Shown: one piece after another, positions 47,212 through 59,301 of the stretch
How the letters are laid out: each line of letters opens with the position of its first letter
Numbering within the stretch: position 1 is the stretch's first letter
DNA from: Tretioscincus oriximinensis
Taxonomy: Eukaryota > Chordata > Lepidosauria > Squamata > Gymnophthalmidae
Direction: 5' to 3'
Assembly (NCBI GenBank): GCA_022410635.1
Contig: JAJVDF010000967.1
Coordinates: 256,444-320,443, forward strand
DNA: 64,000 bases
Translations under genes and position numbers: made by a program
The notes under the pieces: generated by a model
The model's input: the letters and a program-made list of their open reading frames with translations, nothing else
What the model was told of the DNA's origin: nothing
Database searches by the model: none

Positions 47212-47372
47212 ATGATCCGCATCTTCCCGGATTTCAGCGTGCAGGTGACTGCGGCTGCTGCGGCCGGCGGAGGGGCTGCGGGAGTGCCGGCCGGGCCGGG
47301 CATGGGGAGAGCCAGTTCAGCGGCCAACGGGAACCCGCAGAACGTCCAGGGCATCACTTCCTACCAACAGCG
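47212..47372 (+). CDS. NPAS3: NPAS3 first coding exon 1a (partial gene)
   Basis: Neuronal PAS domain protein 3 is a nuclear bHLH-PAS transcription factor that pairs with ARNT-type partners and acts in neural development. This exon gives 53 codons plus two bases: MIRIFPDFSVQV, an Ala/Gly-rich stretch, then MGRASSAANGNPQNV and QGITSYQQ, ending in CG before the donor GTGAGTAG at 47373. From memory, one mammalian NPAS3 isoform begins with a similar MGRA...QGITSYQQR sequence. The Met at 47302 (residue 31, context GGGCATGG) is therefore the conventional start; the upstream ATG at 47212 (G at -3) is in frame and preceded by an in-frame stop at 47200, so I give the longer form. The bHLH and PAS domains lie in later exons outside the window. 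Expression should be driven by the surrounding CpG island. Confidence 0.88.
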
Positions 47373-48546
47373 GTGAGTAGACGGATCTTCGCCCGCGGGG
47401 AGGCGAGCGGCCACCGGGCGCCTCTTACTGGGCGCCTTTTTCCCTCCGGGTCCTTTNCTGGGGGATAACGGCGTGCATGCGTCCCCTTTGTGCTCTGCCT
47501 TTTCTCACCATCTCCAGACCCTTTATTTATTTTTGGCGGGGATGGCGATGGTGCGGGTGGATGGATGGATGCAGAGACTAAAGCAACAAGGATCTTTTGC
47601 AAGCTTGAACCAGAAATATTCAACCTTCTTGAGCTTCGAAAGCCACAATAGCGTGAGAAACACGGCCGCTGAGAGCCCAGGAAACCTTTTTCTTCTTCTT
47701 CCTCACCTAGCAAAGTTTGGGATCCAGCCTGCTTTTTCTTCCTCGAGTAGGGATTCCTCAGTGTCAGCGCCTTGTGCAAACCCCACGGCTTAGTAGCCAA
47801 GAGATATAATTGATCACGCTGAACAGGGATGGATAATTTGTTTGCAACTGAGCAAGACACGAGCTTCCTATTTTGGTCCTTGCAATGCCATACTTTTATT
47901 ACAACAGGGTTAGCATGTCACCTGTTACTAGGAGGAAATCTAGCAGGAAACTGTAAGCGGGTTCAGCAGTGTTTGAGTATTCATCTGAAATGCATTATAA
48001 TGCAAATGTANCGGGTTCACAGACAAGTCCTTTAGGAAGGAAGCCTAACCAAGTTGATTTGGGCACTAAGTCATAATTAAGTTTAAAGACCTTCCTCACC
48101 TCTTCACCATTCCCTGCCTTTCAATCACTCTTTCAAGCTAGATGGTTATGCCAAGGGGACCCCAATTGAACTCTTCTTTTTCTGAGAGAAAGTTTTAGTT
48201 TGCTTTTGTGATTAGACTTTCTTCGAACATATTTAAANCTAGGAGAATATAATGAATTTATGCCGAATTCAGCAGTATTTCATTTTATTGTTTTGTCTTG
48301 GAGGTTTCAGATTATCCTAATATTAAGTAGACACTTCAGTCAAATATAGAAGAAGAAAAGCTAATGGCTGAAAATGAACACAATGGATTTTTGAAACTTG
48401 ATATTCAAACTTTATTGATTTGACAACTTTGGTATAGGAGCCTGGGCAATTCTGTTTAAACCTATTATTTTGAAACATTTTTTAAACTGTGAGGGGAAAG
48501 TTTTGATTAGCTCACAGTTTTCTTTCAGTAAATGTTTGTGGGGCTC

Positions 48547-48549
<3 letters not shown>

Positions 48550-48580
<31 letters not shown>

Positions 48581-48582
48581 TA
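48550..48582. repeat. (AAT)n microsatellite
   Basis: About ten AAT units, followed by a short inverted AATTATTATTAAT stretch. Confidence 0.9.
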
Positions 48583-48898
48583 TTATTAATATTTTTGCAG
48601 ATTAAGGTCTACAGATTTTTGAAGACATCTCAGAAATATTAGAGTATACTTGCAGTCAATGAATGTTTGTGTTGGAGCAAACACAAGTATATTTATTTTA
48701 TTATATTAGATCCAGTATCAGATACAAAGCTGACACAAAGTGGCGAAATAAGTTTCAAAATTATGATCACTTCTAGAATTCTAAAACTGCAAGGCAACTG
48801 GTGCTTGCTTTAAGAACTGATTGCCAAATGGTTCATTCTGTGAAGGAAAAGTCATCAAGAGATATAAGACTAGATCTTTAATGTNTATATGCTGAACT

Positions 48899-49052
48899 AG
48901 ACTGNATCCACACATCACTTATTTATTGCACTATAGCTGGATATNNTACAAAAAAGAATTGTGTGGACTGATTTATTCCAGTATATCCATGCTTTATTGT
49001 GGAATATCCAATTATAGTGGAATAAATAAGTGATGTGTGGATGCTGCCTTAG
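48899..49052. mobile_element. Palindromic short DNA element E
   Basis: Second copy of element A (14033-14190). ATCCACACATCACTTATTTATTGCACTATAGCTGGATAT at the left pairs with ATATCCAATTATAGTGGAATAAATAAGTGATGTGTGGAT at the right. The ends read GACTGNATCCACAC and GTGTGGATGCTGCCTTAGT. The left arm includes three N positions, possibly because the hairpin assembled poorly. Confidence 0.8.
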
Positions 49053-50149
49053 TTTAATTTCCTTGNCTGCAAGCATCTGAAAAGAAAGTACTCTTTTAAT
49101 AAATTCAATAATATATATATAATTTTCTCTAATCTCTAGTTATTTACCCAGAAGCATACTTTTAAGGAAAGTCGNATTATCTTAATTATTTTATCTCCCC
49201 AAATACCTGGCAAACAGAATGAANCCCAAACCTTTAAAAGTATTATTGTTTTTTATATCTGTAAATTAAAAGTAAACTATATTTTCCTTTATAAAAACAA
49301 TGGGATACTTTTTCATGGAGACCTGTGGGGTTGTAGAGTAGCACTAGCTGCTGCCAGTTCTTCCACATTCCCTTCAAAACCAGATGACACCTGTTAACTT
49401 TATTGTTTCAGTGGGTGGGAGAAGGGGAAGGCAAGTTGACAGAACTGCTCGGACTCTCTTTATGGAATCTTACATCCCTGGATTTCAGATGGGCAAATAG
49501 GCTATAGTGTTAGGAAAGAGAAACCTAACCCTATAGGTTAGTGTTAGGAAAGAGATTTTTTAAAAACTGTGGTTCTCCCTGATACTTTGTGTGGTCGAAT
49601 GCAAATTGACTATGATGGATTCTAATGAGATGAATGAATAGAGAGGAAGGAGACCGGACCTTGCCGGACTAAAGCTACAGACTCCTTAGAACGATTAAAT
49701 CTGCTCCTCCGAAGCCCCAAAGGAGGTGAGGCAACCTGTCTGGCAAAGCTCATCGTTTTTTCGGCCACTGACTGCACCCGCATCGAAACTTTCCAGCACT
49801 TTGCAAACTTCCTTACGCCTCTAATCGTTTACCTGCGCACGCGTGCAGTTGGGAGTATTCTGTTTTAAAAACCAATTTCTCAAAATGCAGCTCAAGCCTT
49901 TTCTATGGCTTGTGGATCTGAGAAAGTAACATGGGACTCTACAAGTGTAGATACTGCTAGCTACTCCTCAGGAGGGAGACGTTGGGTTTTATTTTACATA
50001 GGAATTAAAGGATCTCCGACTTTTTAAAAAAGCTTTGAGCACACCCTAGGTCGTAAACCACTCCTCCCATTCCCACCTCTTAATCTCAAGTCAGTTTAAA
50101 AACTACCAGCGAGTGCTGAAGAAAAGTGAACTTTTTTCCTGCTCCTCTG

Positions 50150-52240
50150 CCATGAGAAACGTGTGTGGCTGTTCCTGCAGTCACGCGCAGCATGGCGGGA
50201 AAAAGAGTCACAGGGATGTGTCCGTCCCCCATTNCCCCCGTGTACAGAGACTCACATACAGCATAGAGAAAGCCATGAGACGTTTCCTAAGAGGCGACGC
50301 GACCCGTGTCCGCGAATTCCCACGTTCCTGTGCTCAGTGCATGTGTAGGGATGTTCAGAGACATACACGGGCGCGCGTTCACACGACACCCTAACGTGTA
50401 CACTGCCTACCGCCCTAGTGTTCGCGCCCTTCTCAGAGCAGGACCGCCGTGTGATTTTCAGTCTGTGCCCCCCAAAGCCGCCCATACTGATGACCCGCCT
50501 GTTGCCATTGCANCAGGCAGGCAGGGAGGCAGGCAGCGAGTGCGTGTCTGCGGCGGCTTTNCCGCGCTTCCCCTCAGTGCCTCCCTCTCCCGCGCCTGCA
50601 GCCTGGCTGCTCCTCAGAGGAGGAAACTGCAACTGAGTGGCGTTGTTGCGCCGGCTTGCAGCGGCGGCTCTCGTGTCCTCTTCGTTCCGCATACGACGAG
50701 CACAGGCGGAGCGGCGGCCGGAGAAGCAGGGGGAGCGGCGGCGGCGGCGGCGGCAGGGAGGGTGGGGGAATGCTCAGAAAGTCTTTCCCAACGGTCGAGC
50801 CGGGAGAGCGTTGACTTTCCACGCCCGCCCCCTCCCTTCGTCCTCAAGATGGCCCGGCCTCACGCTTAAGCCGCCGGTCCCGCGGGCTCCTTCGTTTGGC
50901 CTGCCCGGCTGCTGCTGCTGCTGCTGCTGCTGCTGGCACACCTGCCAGGCGATGCCAGTGGCCGCCCGCCTGCCCGTGGTCGGGGCTGCGCGCCTTCCCC
51001 GTCCTTCAGCCGCTGCTGCCGGCGGCGGCCCCTCAGACCTCCGCCTGGTATGCCTTCTTCGCGCCCGGCGGAGCCTGGGCTCTCCCCGCGCCTCGGCTTA
51101 TGGACGGCGGCGGCCCGAGCAGCCGCGCTAGCGAGCGAGCGAGCCGAGCGGAGCAACCTGCGCCAGGACTGCTGCGCGGCGGCGGCGGCACGAGAGCCCG
51201 CAATGCTTTGGCCTCCTCAGTACTTTTCCTCAGCAGCAGCAGCAGCAGCTGCCGCCGCCTCCTGCCTGCCCGCCGAGGGCCGTCGCCGCCGCTCCTCCCG
51301 CCGCCTCTGCTAGACACAACACAGCGCCGCCGCCGCCGCCGCCAGGCGGGGGAAAAGTAAGGGCGAGAGGACAGCGGGAGAGGAGGACGGAGGGAAAGAA
51401 GAACAACAAGAAGAAAAAAGCCCAGGAAGATGGCGCCCACCAAGCCAAGCTTTCAGCAAGATCCTTCCAGGCGAGAACGGTAACACTTTCTCGCGACTGA
51501 AGCGGCGGCCGCGGCCCCAGCTAGCGCCTGCCCGAGCCTGAGGCGCCGCTGGCCAGGGCTGCCGTGGGGCTCCCGGCTTCCGTGCCCGGGAAAACGGGAG
51601 CAGACGAGCGAAGCGGCGGCGGCGGCGGCGGGCGGGGGCTGCGGAGACAGGGGAAAGCGGGCGGCGGCGCTTCTCCCTCCGCCTGCAAAGGGGACCCGCT
51701 GCTGCCGCCGGCTGGCGCGGCTGGGGGCTGGGGGCTTTCTGTGGCTGCTGCCTGCGGATCTGGCGGCGGCGGCTAGGCAGAAACACCCCACACAAGCCCG
51801 CGCTTGCTAGGCTGGACCGACCGGGCTCCTCCTCGCCGCTGCCAGTCTGTACCTCTCCTCCTCCTCCTCCTCCTGCTGCTGCTGCTATTCTCCTCCCCAC
51901 ATTGCAGGAGTCGGTGTGTTTGGCTGGGCGAGTTGGCGGGAGGGAGGCGGGAAAGAGGAAGCAAAGGGGTGTGAGGCGGGATTCCCAGGAGACAACTTTT
52001 CGGCTGGATGCTCTCGAGGATGGGGGGCGGGAGCTGGGGAGGGACGGCCGCGGGAGGAGGAGGACCAGACGGGGCGGAAAGGAGAGGAGGGGGCGGGCGA
52101 GTCATTTTCCAGGCCCAGAAATCGCCTGCCGGATGAGGCTTAACGCAGCTAGGCCACCTCTGTCGGTCGGGCGACGAAGCCTGCCGGCGCTTGACTGCGC
52201 TCCTTTGGGGCAAGTTTAGTTATTCGGTCGTCGTCCGCAA
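50150..52240 (+). promoter_or_regulatory. NPAS3: CpG island around NPAS3 exon 1b
   Basis: About 2 kb of dense CpG with exon 1b near the centre-right. The upstream half, presumably promoter and 5' UTR, carries a CGG run at about 50733-50755, a CTG run at about 50908-50936, a CAG run at about 51233-51252 and a CCG run at about 51325-51343. The downstream half, in the intron, carries GGC runs and a CTC/CTG run at about 51855-51885. No TATA box seen. All long frames on either strand here are artefacts of composition. Confidence 0.75.
51430..51479 (+). CDS. NPAS3: NPAS3 alternative first coding exon 1b (partial gene)
   Basis: The 16 codons MAPTKPSFQQDPSRRE plus CG are followed by the donor GTAACA at 51480. 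From memory this matches the N-terminus of a mammalian NPAS3 isoform (MAPTKPSFQQDPSRRER), which continues directly into the region before the bHLH domain. The start context (GGAAGATGGCG) has A at -3 and G at +4, a strong Kozak match. The exon ends in the same phase as exon 1a, so both can join the same acceptor. It is too short to appear as a long frame and was found by reading the sequence. The bHLH and PAS domains lie outside the window. Confidence 0.93.
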
Positions 52241-55200
52241 TTGCACTGCAGCGGGAGAGCTTGGCTTTGGCTCCCCCTGTGCCCTCCCGCTTTTTGGAAG
52301 CACCCAGGGTTCAACTTGTTACATTGCAGAGGTGGTGCTGCTGATGATGTGGAGAGATTTCCCCTAGAGCCTCAGTGGGGAAGACCGAGTTTGCTCTTGC
52401 CGCCTGAAGGGTGCTTAATAGTTCTTGTCATCAGTTCACCCACTTTGTTTTCTCTTTTTTTACCACATACACTTTTGCTGCCAATCCCACTTGTCCTTGC
52501 GGCTGGTGGGAATGACAGCTGTTGTCTTTTCAGGCAAAGTAAAGGAGGACTCGTGTTGTAATAGTTGGCAGAAAGTCGAATTGCATGGCTCATGGAATCA
52601 CTTGATAATCCAGATATTCCCACTGGAAACATGCAAATGGCAGCAAGCGTGTCATTAAAGCATCAGGGCCTTTGAAAATAGAAGAGAGATTTCATGACAA
52701 ACAAGTGGCAGTCTTGCCATACAGGAAACTATTGAAACGTTAGTTTGGTCAGAGAGTTTCTCTGTGCACATGCAGAGTACCTTTGGGGTGCAAGTTTAAT
52801 GGTTAATGTTCTGGAGCAAGAGTGTATGTGTTTGTTGCAGGAATGAGCCCTGCTGTTTGTCTTTGTGCCTAGTAATTGTTGCAGAAAGGGGCCAATTGAA
52901 GAGTCTAAAAAGGCACAGAATAAAAAAGTTAGGAATGGCTCAGAGGTTGCCATGGTACTGTGAGGCTCAGTTGTTCCAAAGCTGTTGTGAAAGAAGGAAA
53001 GTAGAATCAGCACAGGATCATTTTCTCCCAAAGTTTACAAGCTAATTTCTGCTATGATTATATCTTTATTTTATTTCTATCTTCAGTTCATCTTCAATTC
53101 CAAAGAATCGGGTTTAGTAAAAACAAACAATTAGGATTAGGCTCATTCTTCAGGACTGAAGATGAACTGAAGAAGATTTAAAAGAGAAAGTGATGGTGCT
53201 TATTAAAATATTTGAGGAGTCAGTTGATTTAAAAGCAGTCAAAAGAAGACACAAAGGGATGTTGTTTTTCGGTTTCTCTCGGTTTTCCAATTCATCTGCA
53301 GAAGTAAGGAACCCTATAAAGATACAGTGTCTAGATAGTACATCACCACATATTACAGAATGATTAATTATGGAAAAGTGAAATATTAAAGCGGTTGTTT
53401 AAACTGGTTTAGCAGAACATTGTTCTTTTCAGTAATATTTTAAGGAGGATGTCAGAGTAGGTGCAAAATGTAAACTGTGGCAATCTGTACAGTAGAATAA
53501 ATGTAATCTGTGCATCAGTTGAACTGAAGTGGCTGGATATGAAAGATTAATCATGCTTTTAAAAACATACTATTCTTGATATTTGTTTACAACAAACATT
53601 GTTGCATTTTGCACCTCCAGCTGTGTAAAGTTGTGATGGGAGTACTGTGCAGTACATCACTTGGGTGAAATTTACGGAAATCAGAGATTTAATGTTCCTT
53701 TACTTATTTTTGGCTATGCACATTCACTCTTTTCCCTCCAATGACTGCAAAAACATTTGTATATTACTAATAATGTCTTTAGCAGCATGCTGGCTTCCTG
53801 CCCATAGAGTTGTACACTGGAGAGGAAGAAAAACCAAACACATAAATACCAACATATGCTATCTTCCCTTCAATAACTCCACAAACTAGAGAGTTCTGCC
53901 CTCCTCCCTCCACATACACTCTTTATGAGCCTGATACTATATTAGTAATAGGTGTATTTGCTGGGACAGCTTTAGTAATCTCCCTAGCAGAGGCATATTT
54001 GTGTGCCACTTTGGGAATTTTCTGAGATAGGAATCTTGAAGATAGAATTAATTTCTAGGGGAAACTTCATAGCCTGTGCATGAGTGCTTTCTTTATCACC
54101 TGTCTCCATTTGGCATTCGAAGAAGGTAAATCAAAGTGCACGATTTGTTATTCTGCTCCACTTGAGAGCTGTACTAAATAACACTTGGTCTGAAATTCTG
54201 ATTGAAGTTGTAGGAGGATATACTGTATTTAATTTAATGCCCTTTAATAGCATATTCTTGTTCAGCTCTGATGCTGTCATCTTAAAGGTTGGATCAGAGT
54301 AGTTTTATCCTGTTGGGAGTGGGAGGAGTAATAATTTCAGCAGGGAAAGTAGCCTACGTTCATAAAACACCAGTAGCTCAAAGCTTGCCCTGATGGCCAG
54401 AGAATAGCTTTATGTCTCCAGGTCTAATTTTCTTCACTGCTTATAATGTTCTATTTCATTGTCAAAATACTGCTTAAGACATATACCATTGGACAGTTGC
54501 ATTCGAGTCTCATCAAATAAATGTTCACTGTTTCTTTTGCCCATGCTTTTCTTGAATTTTGTATGCCTCAGATTCTGAAAATGGACACACTTTATTAGCA
54601 TGCTTGTTAAAAGTTATCAAGAAGCGTTCAATACATTTTTTTGTGAATTGAGACTGAAAATAAATTAATTCTGTTTGTGCATACTTTATTGTGGACATAA
54701 TAGCGGCGGTTATATCCATTAAAAAATGAAGAATTACGCTATATGCCACTTGAAATAAGTCGGTATCATTGCATAGAAATGTAGCTTAAGCTTTAGTCCA
54801 ATGCAGACTGATTTGAAAGCAACTACCACGAAATTCTGCTGCTAGCTATTCAAACATTAAAGAATGTATTATTAAGAAATAAATGCACTGAATGTTTGCG
54901 TAGTTTTTAAGAAAGATAGTTTTGTTCTTTTTCATACCTGATAACTGAATGACTTTCAAAAGTTTGTTTCATTATTGATTTGAGGAAAAAGTAACTGAAT
55001 TTGAGCTTGCAGTATTTTCTTCTAAAATGTTATTGGCAGCAAATTAATGAAAAACAGTTTGCGATCACCCTACTTTGTAGATACCATAACCAAAGGAATT
55101 AAGTAGGCACCAGTACAATGCATACAAAATGAAAGCAGTGATTTGTAAAGCATGTCACTGTTACTCTGCAAGGAGTGGAACAGAAAAAAGTCAAGAAACT

Positions 55201-56179
55201 CATTTTTTTCCTGTTGTATTTCTTCCTCGAGTATATGCTTAAACACAGCAGTGATAAATGATGATATGCATTGTCTAACACTTGCTTTTATATAAATAGC
55301 TCCAGAAGATTGCTTAAATGATAATCGAAAATATGAAATAGGGTGGCCTTCATATCACAAGGCCAAGGGTCTACAAATGGAAAAACTGAAATAATGAAAT
55401 ATTTCCAAGGCAACAGACTGTCAACAAGAACAGTAATGCATGGGCATATCATAGAGGTACCAGGAAGGATATTAGATCTTATAGCACTAGAGCTAGGAGT
55501 TATAATGACCTTTATTAAATAGAGTCTACCACATTGCCGTAGTATCTGTGATCCTGATTTATGGATTACTAGTTGCCCTGATATTCACAGTGTGAAACAT
55601 TCTCTCTCCATATTTGGTTTGTTGTATTTTTACCAGCATCATATGTTATTTTAGTGTTGTACAAGAATATTGATTTTTGTTTAATAATATATTTACAGCA
55701 GAGTTAATATGTTTCTAGCATACTAGTTGGTATATTTCATAGACCAAAGTGGTATAAGAAAAAGTTGGAGTTGTATAATTTATTATGAAACAGCTTTTTT
55801 TAAAACTGAAGTCTTCCTCCCTTTAGTTCAGTTAGCACCATTCCTTTGGTAAATATATTCTTGTGAGTTTCTTGCCAGATCTCCTGTATAAAATATTTTC
55901 TGACATTAAATAATAGGTTAATTATTGCTTCTCAACCCTTTTAAGATTATTAAAATAATATTTTCAAGAATGATGTTTTGATGTAATACAATGTAGATTA
56001 ACACCAGTTCACAGATATTTATTTTAAGAATGTTTCTGGCTTTTATTTCAACCACCTGCACTACAGTATAGTATTTTGCCAATGTATTCAAAGCCCAAAT
56101 TACTCATACCAAGAATAATTTTTTAAGTTAGTTATTTGCCATGCAGCATTGTAATAATGTATTTTTGTGTTATTTCTAG

Positions 56180-56260
56180 TCTTCTGTTACCCGCTTTGGG
56201 ACCTATAGTGAAAGGCAAAATATAAATCCCTAAATAAAAATAAATAAATAAATAAATGAA
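56180..56260 (+). mobile_element. SINE 3' tail with (AAAT)n
   Basis: TTACCCGCTTTGGGACC then AAAGGCAAAATATAAATCCCTAAAT and an (AAAT)n run resemble the 3' end of a SINE or LINE on the plus strand. Confidence 0.55.
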
Positions 56261-56375
56261 AAAGATTTTATAACTTTGTATTTGTGATTTAACAGGCATT
56301 TTGGTAAAAAGCTGTTTGTGATGGAATTTGCTATTGATATATTGGTGAAATTATGAGTAATGTGTTTCATGGGCT

Positions 56376-56378
<3 letters not shown>

Positions 56379-56414
<36 letters not shown>
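56379..56414. repeat. (AAT)n microsatellite
   Basis: About twelve AAT units. Confidence 0.9.
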
Positions 56415-57483
56415 TTTAAGTTTCATTTTATTAATTATTGTTTTGATCAGTGACAATGGTTTATATAATGGAAATCATTTCAATTTCCCCAACAGTTGTT
56501 TACTGTTTGAGGAAGAATTTTAGATTTCACATATACTTTGTTTCTTTTCTGGTTAATGTATTTGTGATTGTTGTTTGTTTCTTAATCTTTCCTTTAAGAA
56601 GAAATGATTGGATAAAAACAAAATACCATCACGTATACACTGATCATGTTAGGAATCATCTTGGTTACACTTGCCTAGTTTCACTCTTTTCTCTGCGTTT
56701 TAGAGTGAGATATTATATACGAAGCTTGCCAAACACATTTATGTGGAAACAAATCACAATTAATTCAGTGGAATTCATTAGTATATATACCAAGAGATGG
56801 TTTAAAGGGTTTTCATTTTTAAAAAGGCAGGTTTTGAAAGTGGCTTCAAAGTATTTCTGAAAATTTCAGAAGTGATGATTATTTTATAGGTACCCAAAGC
56901 TGCAATTCAAATGAGGTGTTTCTATTTTTTCATTAACCCCCCCCCCCCAACTATACACTAGAGGTTGCTTATGAAAAACTACTTCCAGTTAGTATGAGAT
57001 GATTGAGTTTATTCAGCTGATTCACTAATCCTAATTTTAAGTGATACTATATTAGTTTGTTGAAGGGTAACATAGCGAGTCTATAGCACTGGTTGTTGTG
57101 ATAAACGTGACTACAACATTGAGCATTTTCACCATATACAGAGTGCCTGTGAACAAATTGTACTCCTGTGTCCTTTATTTTAAGAGTATGTTGAGTGGAA
57201 ATTCATTAATAATTTATGATATGCCTGTGTATTACCTAGAATGACATTACTTTGAAATACATTCTGTAGTGGGAATGGTATCTTCAAACATGAAAAAAAT
57301 AAAAATACCGTTTGGAATGTAACCTCAGGATCTATTAGTGTTGGAAAGAAGAGTCGCTTAATTGAGCTGTACACGTTATAGAGGCTGAATACTTATTTTT
57401 ATTTTGTGTCACTAAGGTTTTATAGTTCGTAATGCTAAATCTTTATTTTATGAAGTAAATTTCTAAATTCTGGCTTATAATNN

Positions 57484-57808
57484 AGGCACGGATAGCTCAG
57501 TTGCTTAGGAATTCGTCTCTCGCCTGGGAGATCGGGTTTCGAAGCCCTGTGTTGGAAGTAGGGAGGGGCGAGCACCTTCCACTAGCCTGTAGCTCTAGCC
57601 AACCCAGCTATTCGAAAGCATGAATTGCAAGAAATTGCAACTGAATGCAAGTAGATACATGGGAACCACCAGAGCCNGGTGGGGAAGATAGAATGTGAGC
57701 CTTTGGGCAAAATATATCCTTGTAAGCCGCTTTGAGTCCCTTTGGAAGGTGAGAAAAGCGGGGTATAAGAACCAAGTTCTTCTTCTTCTTCTTCTTCTTT
57801 TTCTTATC
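57484..57808 (+). mobile_element. tRNA-Lys-like SINE (family K), best full-length copy
   Basis: Starts AGGCACGGATAGCTCAGTTG, with an A-box match TAGCTCAGTTG at 57493-57503 and a B-box match GGGTTTCGAAGCCC at 57534-57547. The body and tail are as in the 43811 copy, ending GAGAAAAGCGGGGTATAAG then (TTC)n to about 57805. RNA polymerase III type 2 promoter elements are well preserved. Two N positions lie directly before it. Confidence 0.9.
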
Positions 57809-59157
57809 TGAGCCATACTTATACATAACGTTATCTTTTCACAATAGATCTTTGTGTGGGGAATTATTGTTTCACAAACCTATTTATAGGGCCTTAGAAG
57901 ATTGAATTCTGCCCACCTCTGCCATGAAACCGGACTTCTGTGCTCTAGAATTTGTAAGTTATTTCATTTAATCTTGATGATCAGAAAGTCTTGGAGTCTT
58001 TGCAGAGATAATTCCAGATTCTCCTGAATAGTTTTGATTTGGAATTATTTAAGTGTATTGATCCTACTAAAATATGAGTTATCTGAATTCTGCATAAAGA
58101 GAAGAGAACCAGAGATGAGGAAATATACAGGTGGAGTTTATCCCCTATCATTTCTTCCTCCCCCCCCCCCCCAATATTTTTTCTGTCTATTTTATTTATG
58201 TTTCTCTTTATTCTGTGGACTTTTTGGCATCCTAAAGCCTAATACTTTTGTTTGAGTTGCGGATTCAGATGAATTATTCTTCTGTGTTAAAACTGTACAT
58301 TTAGAAGATTTCTTTTATATTGTCAAATACATAGAATAAACCACTGCATCTGAACCTTCAAGATTTGGTTAATATTAATTATGGATCAGACTTTTAGATT
58401 ATATGGGTTGTTTATCCAGATATGAATTTAACTGATTATAAATGGAAGTGAAGCTTTCTAATCATCTCATGACCTACAGGAAAATGGAGTTGGGACTTGT
58501 GACTTCAGTTCTTTTCATTTAGAAAATACATTTTTAAGTAGATTTAGGTTGATAGATAGGCTAGATATTCTTTTATGCACTGAAGAGAATGAAAGAAGCT
58601 TGTTACTTCCCCAAATCATGATTAGTCTCAAACGAAGAGTCTGAGAGTTGGATTGCAGAGTGAATTCAATTCCAGCATATATAAATTGAGCTATTATTCT
58701 TGCATCAGGTATTTATAAATTTAACCAGTCAGTATGTGTTAACAGAGCTNCTTCCTTCAACATGTGTGGTAAATGTTTTAAGTTATGACATAATTGTAAT
58801 AGACTGTAGTTACAATACTTGATGTTTGTCTGGCCCTATTGTTTCCATTTGTTCGTTCATTTGATGAATTGGACTCATTCCATAAATACTTTGCTTATGC
58901 TTAAAGATTTTGCACTTATCTGCCTGTTGTTTGGATCAGTGGATTTACAATATCTCAACACATTGATTCTTGTCATGAGAAGCTGTGGGCCTACCTAAAC
59001 CAACAATACTGACCTTAGATTTGCCTATGCTTAGCCAAGAGCTTAGTAAATGTATCTTCACACTTCCTAGAGCTTGGAACAAATCTTTGAATCCTTGAAG
59101 GCTCTGGGGTGGATAATCCCAAACATTGGAGATATTTGTCTCCTGTGTTTAGTCAGA

Positions 59158-59202
59158 ACACTACTACTACTGTTGTTGCTGCTGCTACTGCTACTGCTAC
59201 TG

Positions 59203-59301
<99 letters not shown>

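Larger units (their letters stand above)
46375..47480 (+). promoter_or_regulatory. NPAS3: CpG island and 5' region of NPAS3 exon 1a
   Basis: Dense CpG, GC-box-like stretches and a G run at about 46397-46430 precede the coding start at 47212. I see no TATA box, as is usual for CpG-island promoters of developmental transcription factors. The transcription start cannot be placed from sequence. The many frames of 60-238 codons on both strands here are GC-composition artefacts. Confidence 0.75.
47373..50145 (+). other. NPAS3: NPAS3 intron (after exon 1a) and upstream region of exon 1b
   Basis: The composition falls back to AT-rich within about 500 bases. It holds an (AAT)n run at 48550-48580 and the palindromic element at 48899-49052. 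Several single N positions lie between 48000 and 49230. No further exon recognised. Confidence 0.65.

Noticed and set aside
46291..47468. Long frames on both strands, up to 238 codons
   Set aside because: They are rich in Pro, Arg, Gly and Ala, overlap each other on both strands, and conflict with the NPAS3 exon frame. GC-rich DNA has few stop codons.
50252..52219. Frames of 100-196 codons on both strands in the second CpG island
   Set aside because: Same compositional effect. Only the 50-base NPAS3 exon 1b has a recognisable peptide and splice donor.
56450..56860. 136-codon hydrophobic plus-strand frame in the intron
   Set aside because: It is the longest frame in AT-rich DNA, but it resembles no protein I know, has no splice or promoter context, and its Phe/Ile/Tyr content fits the base composition.
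57493..57547. Possible functional tRNA gene (A and B boxes)
   Set aside because: The acceptor and anticodon stems do not form properly and the sequence continues into a SINE body with a (TTC)n tail.
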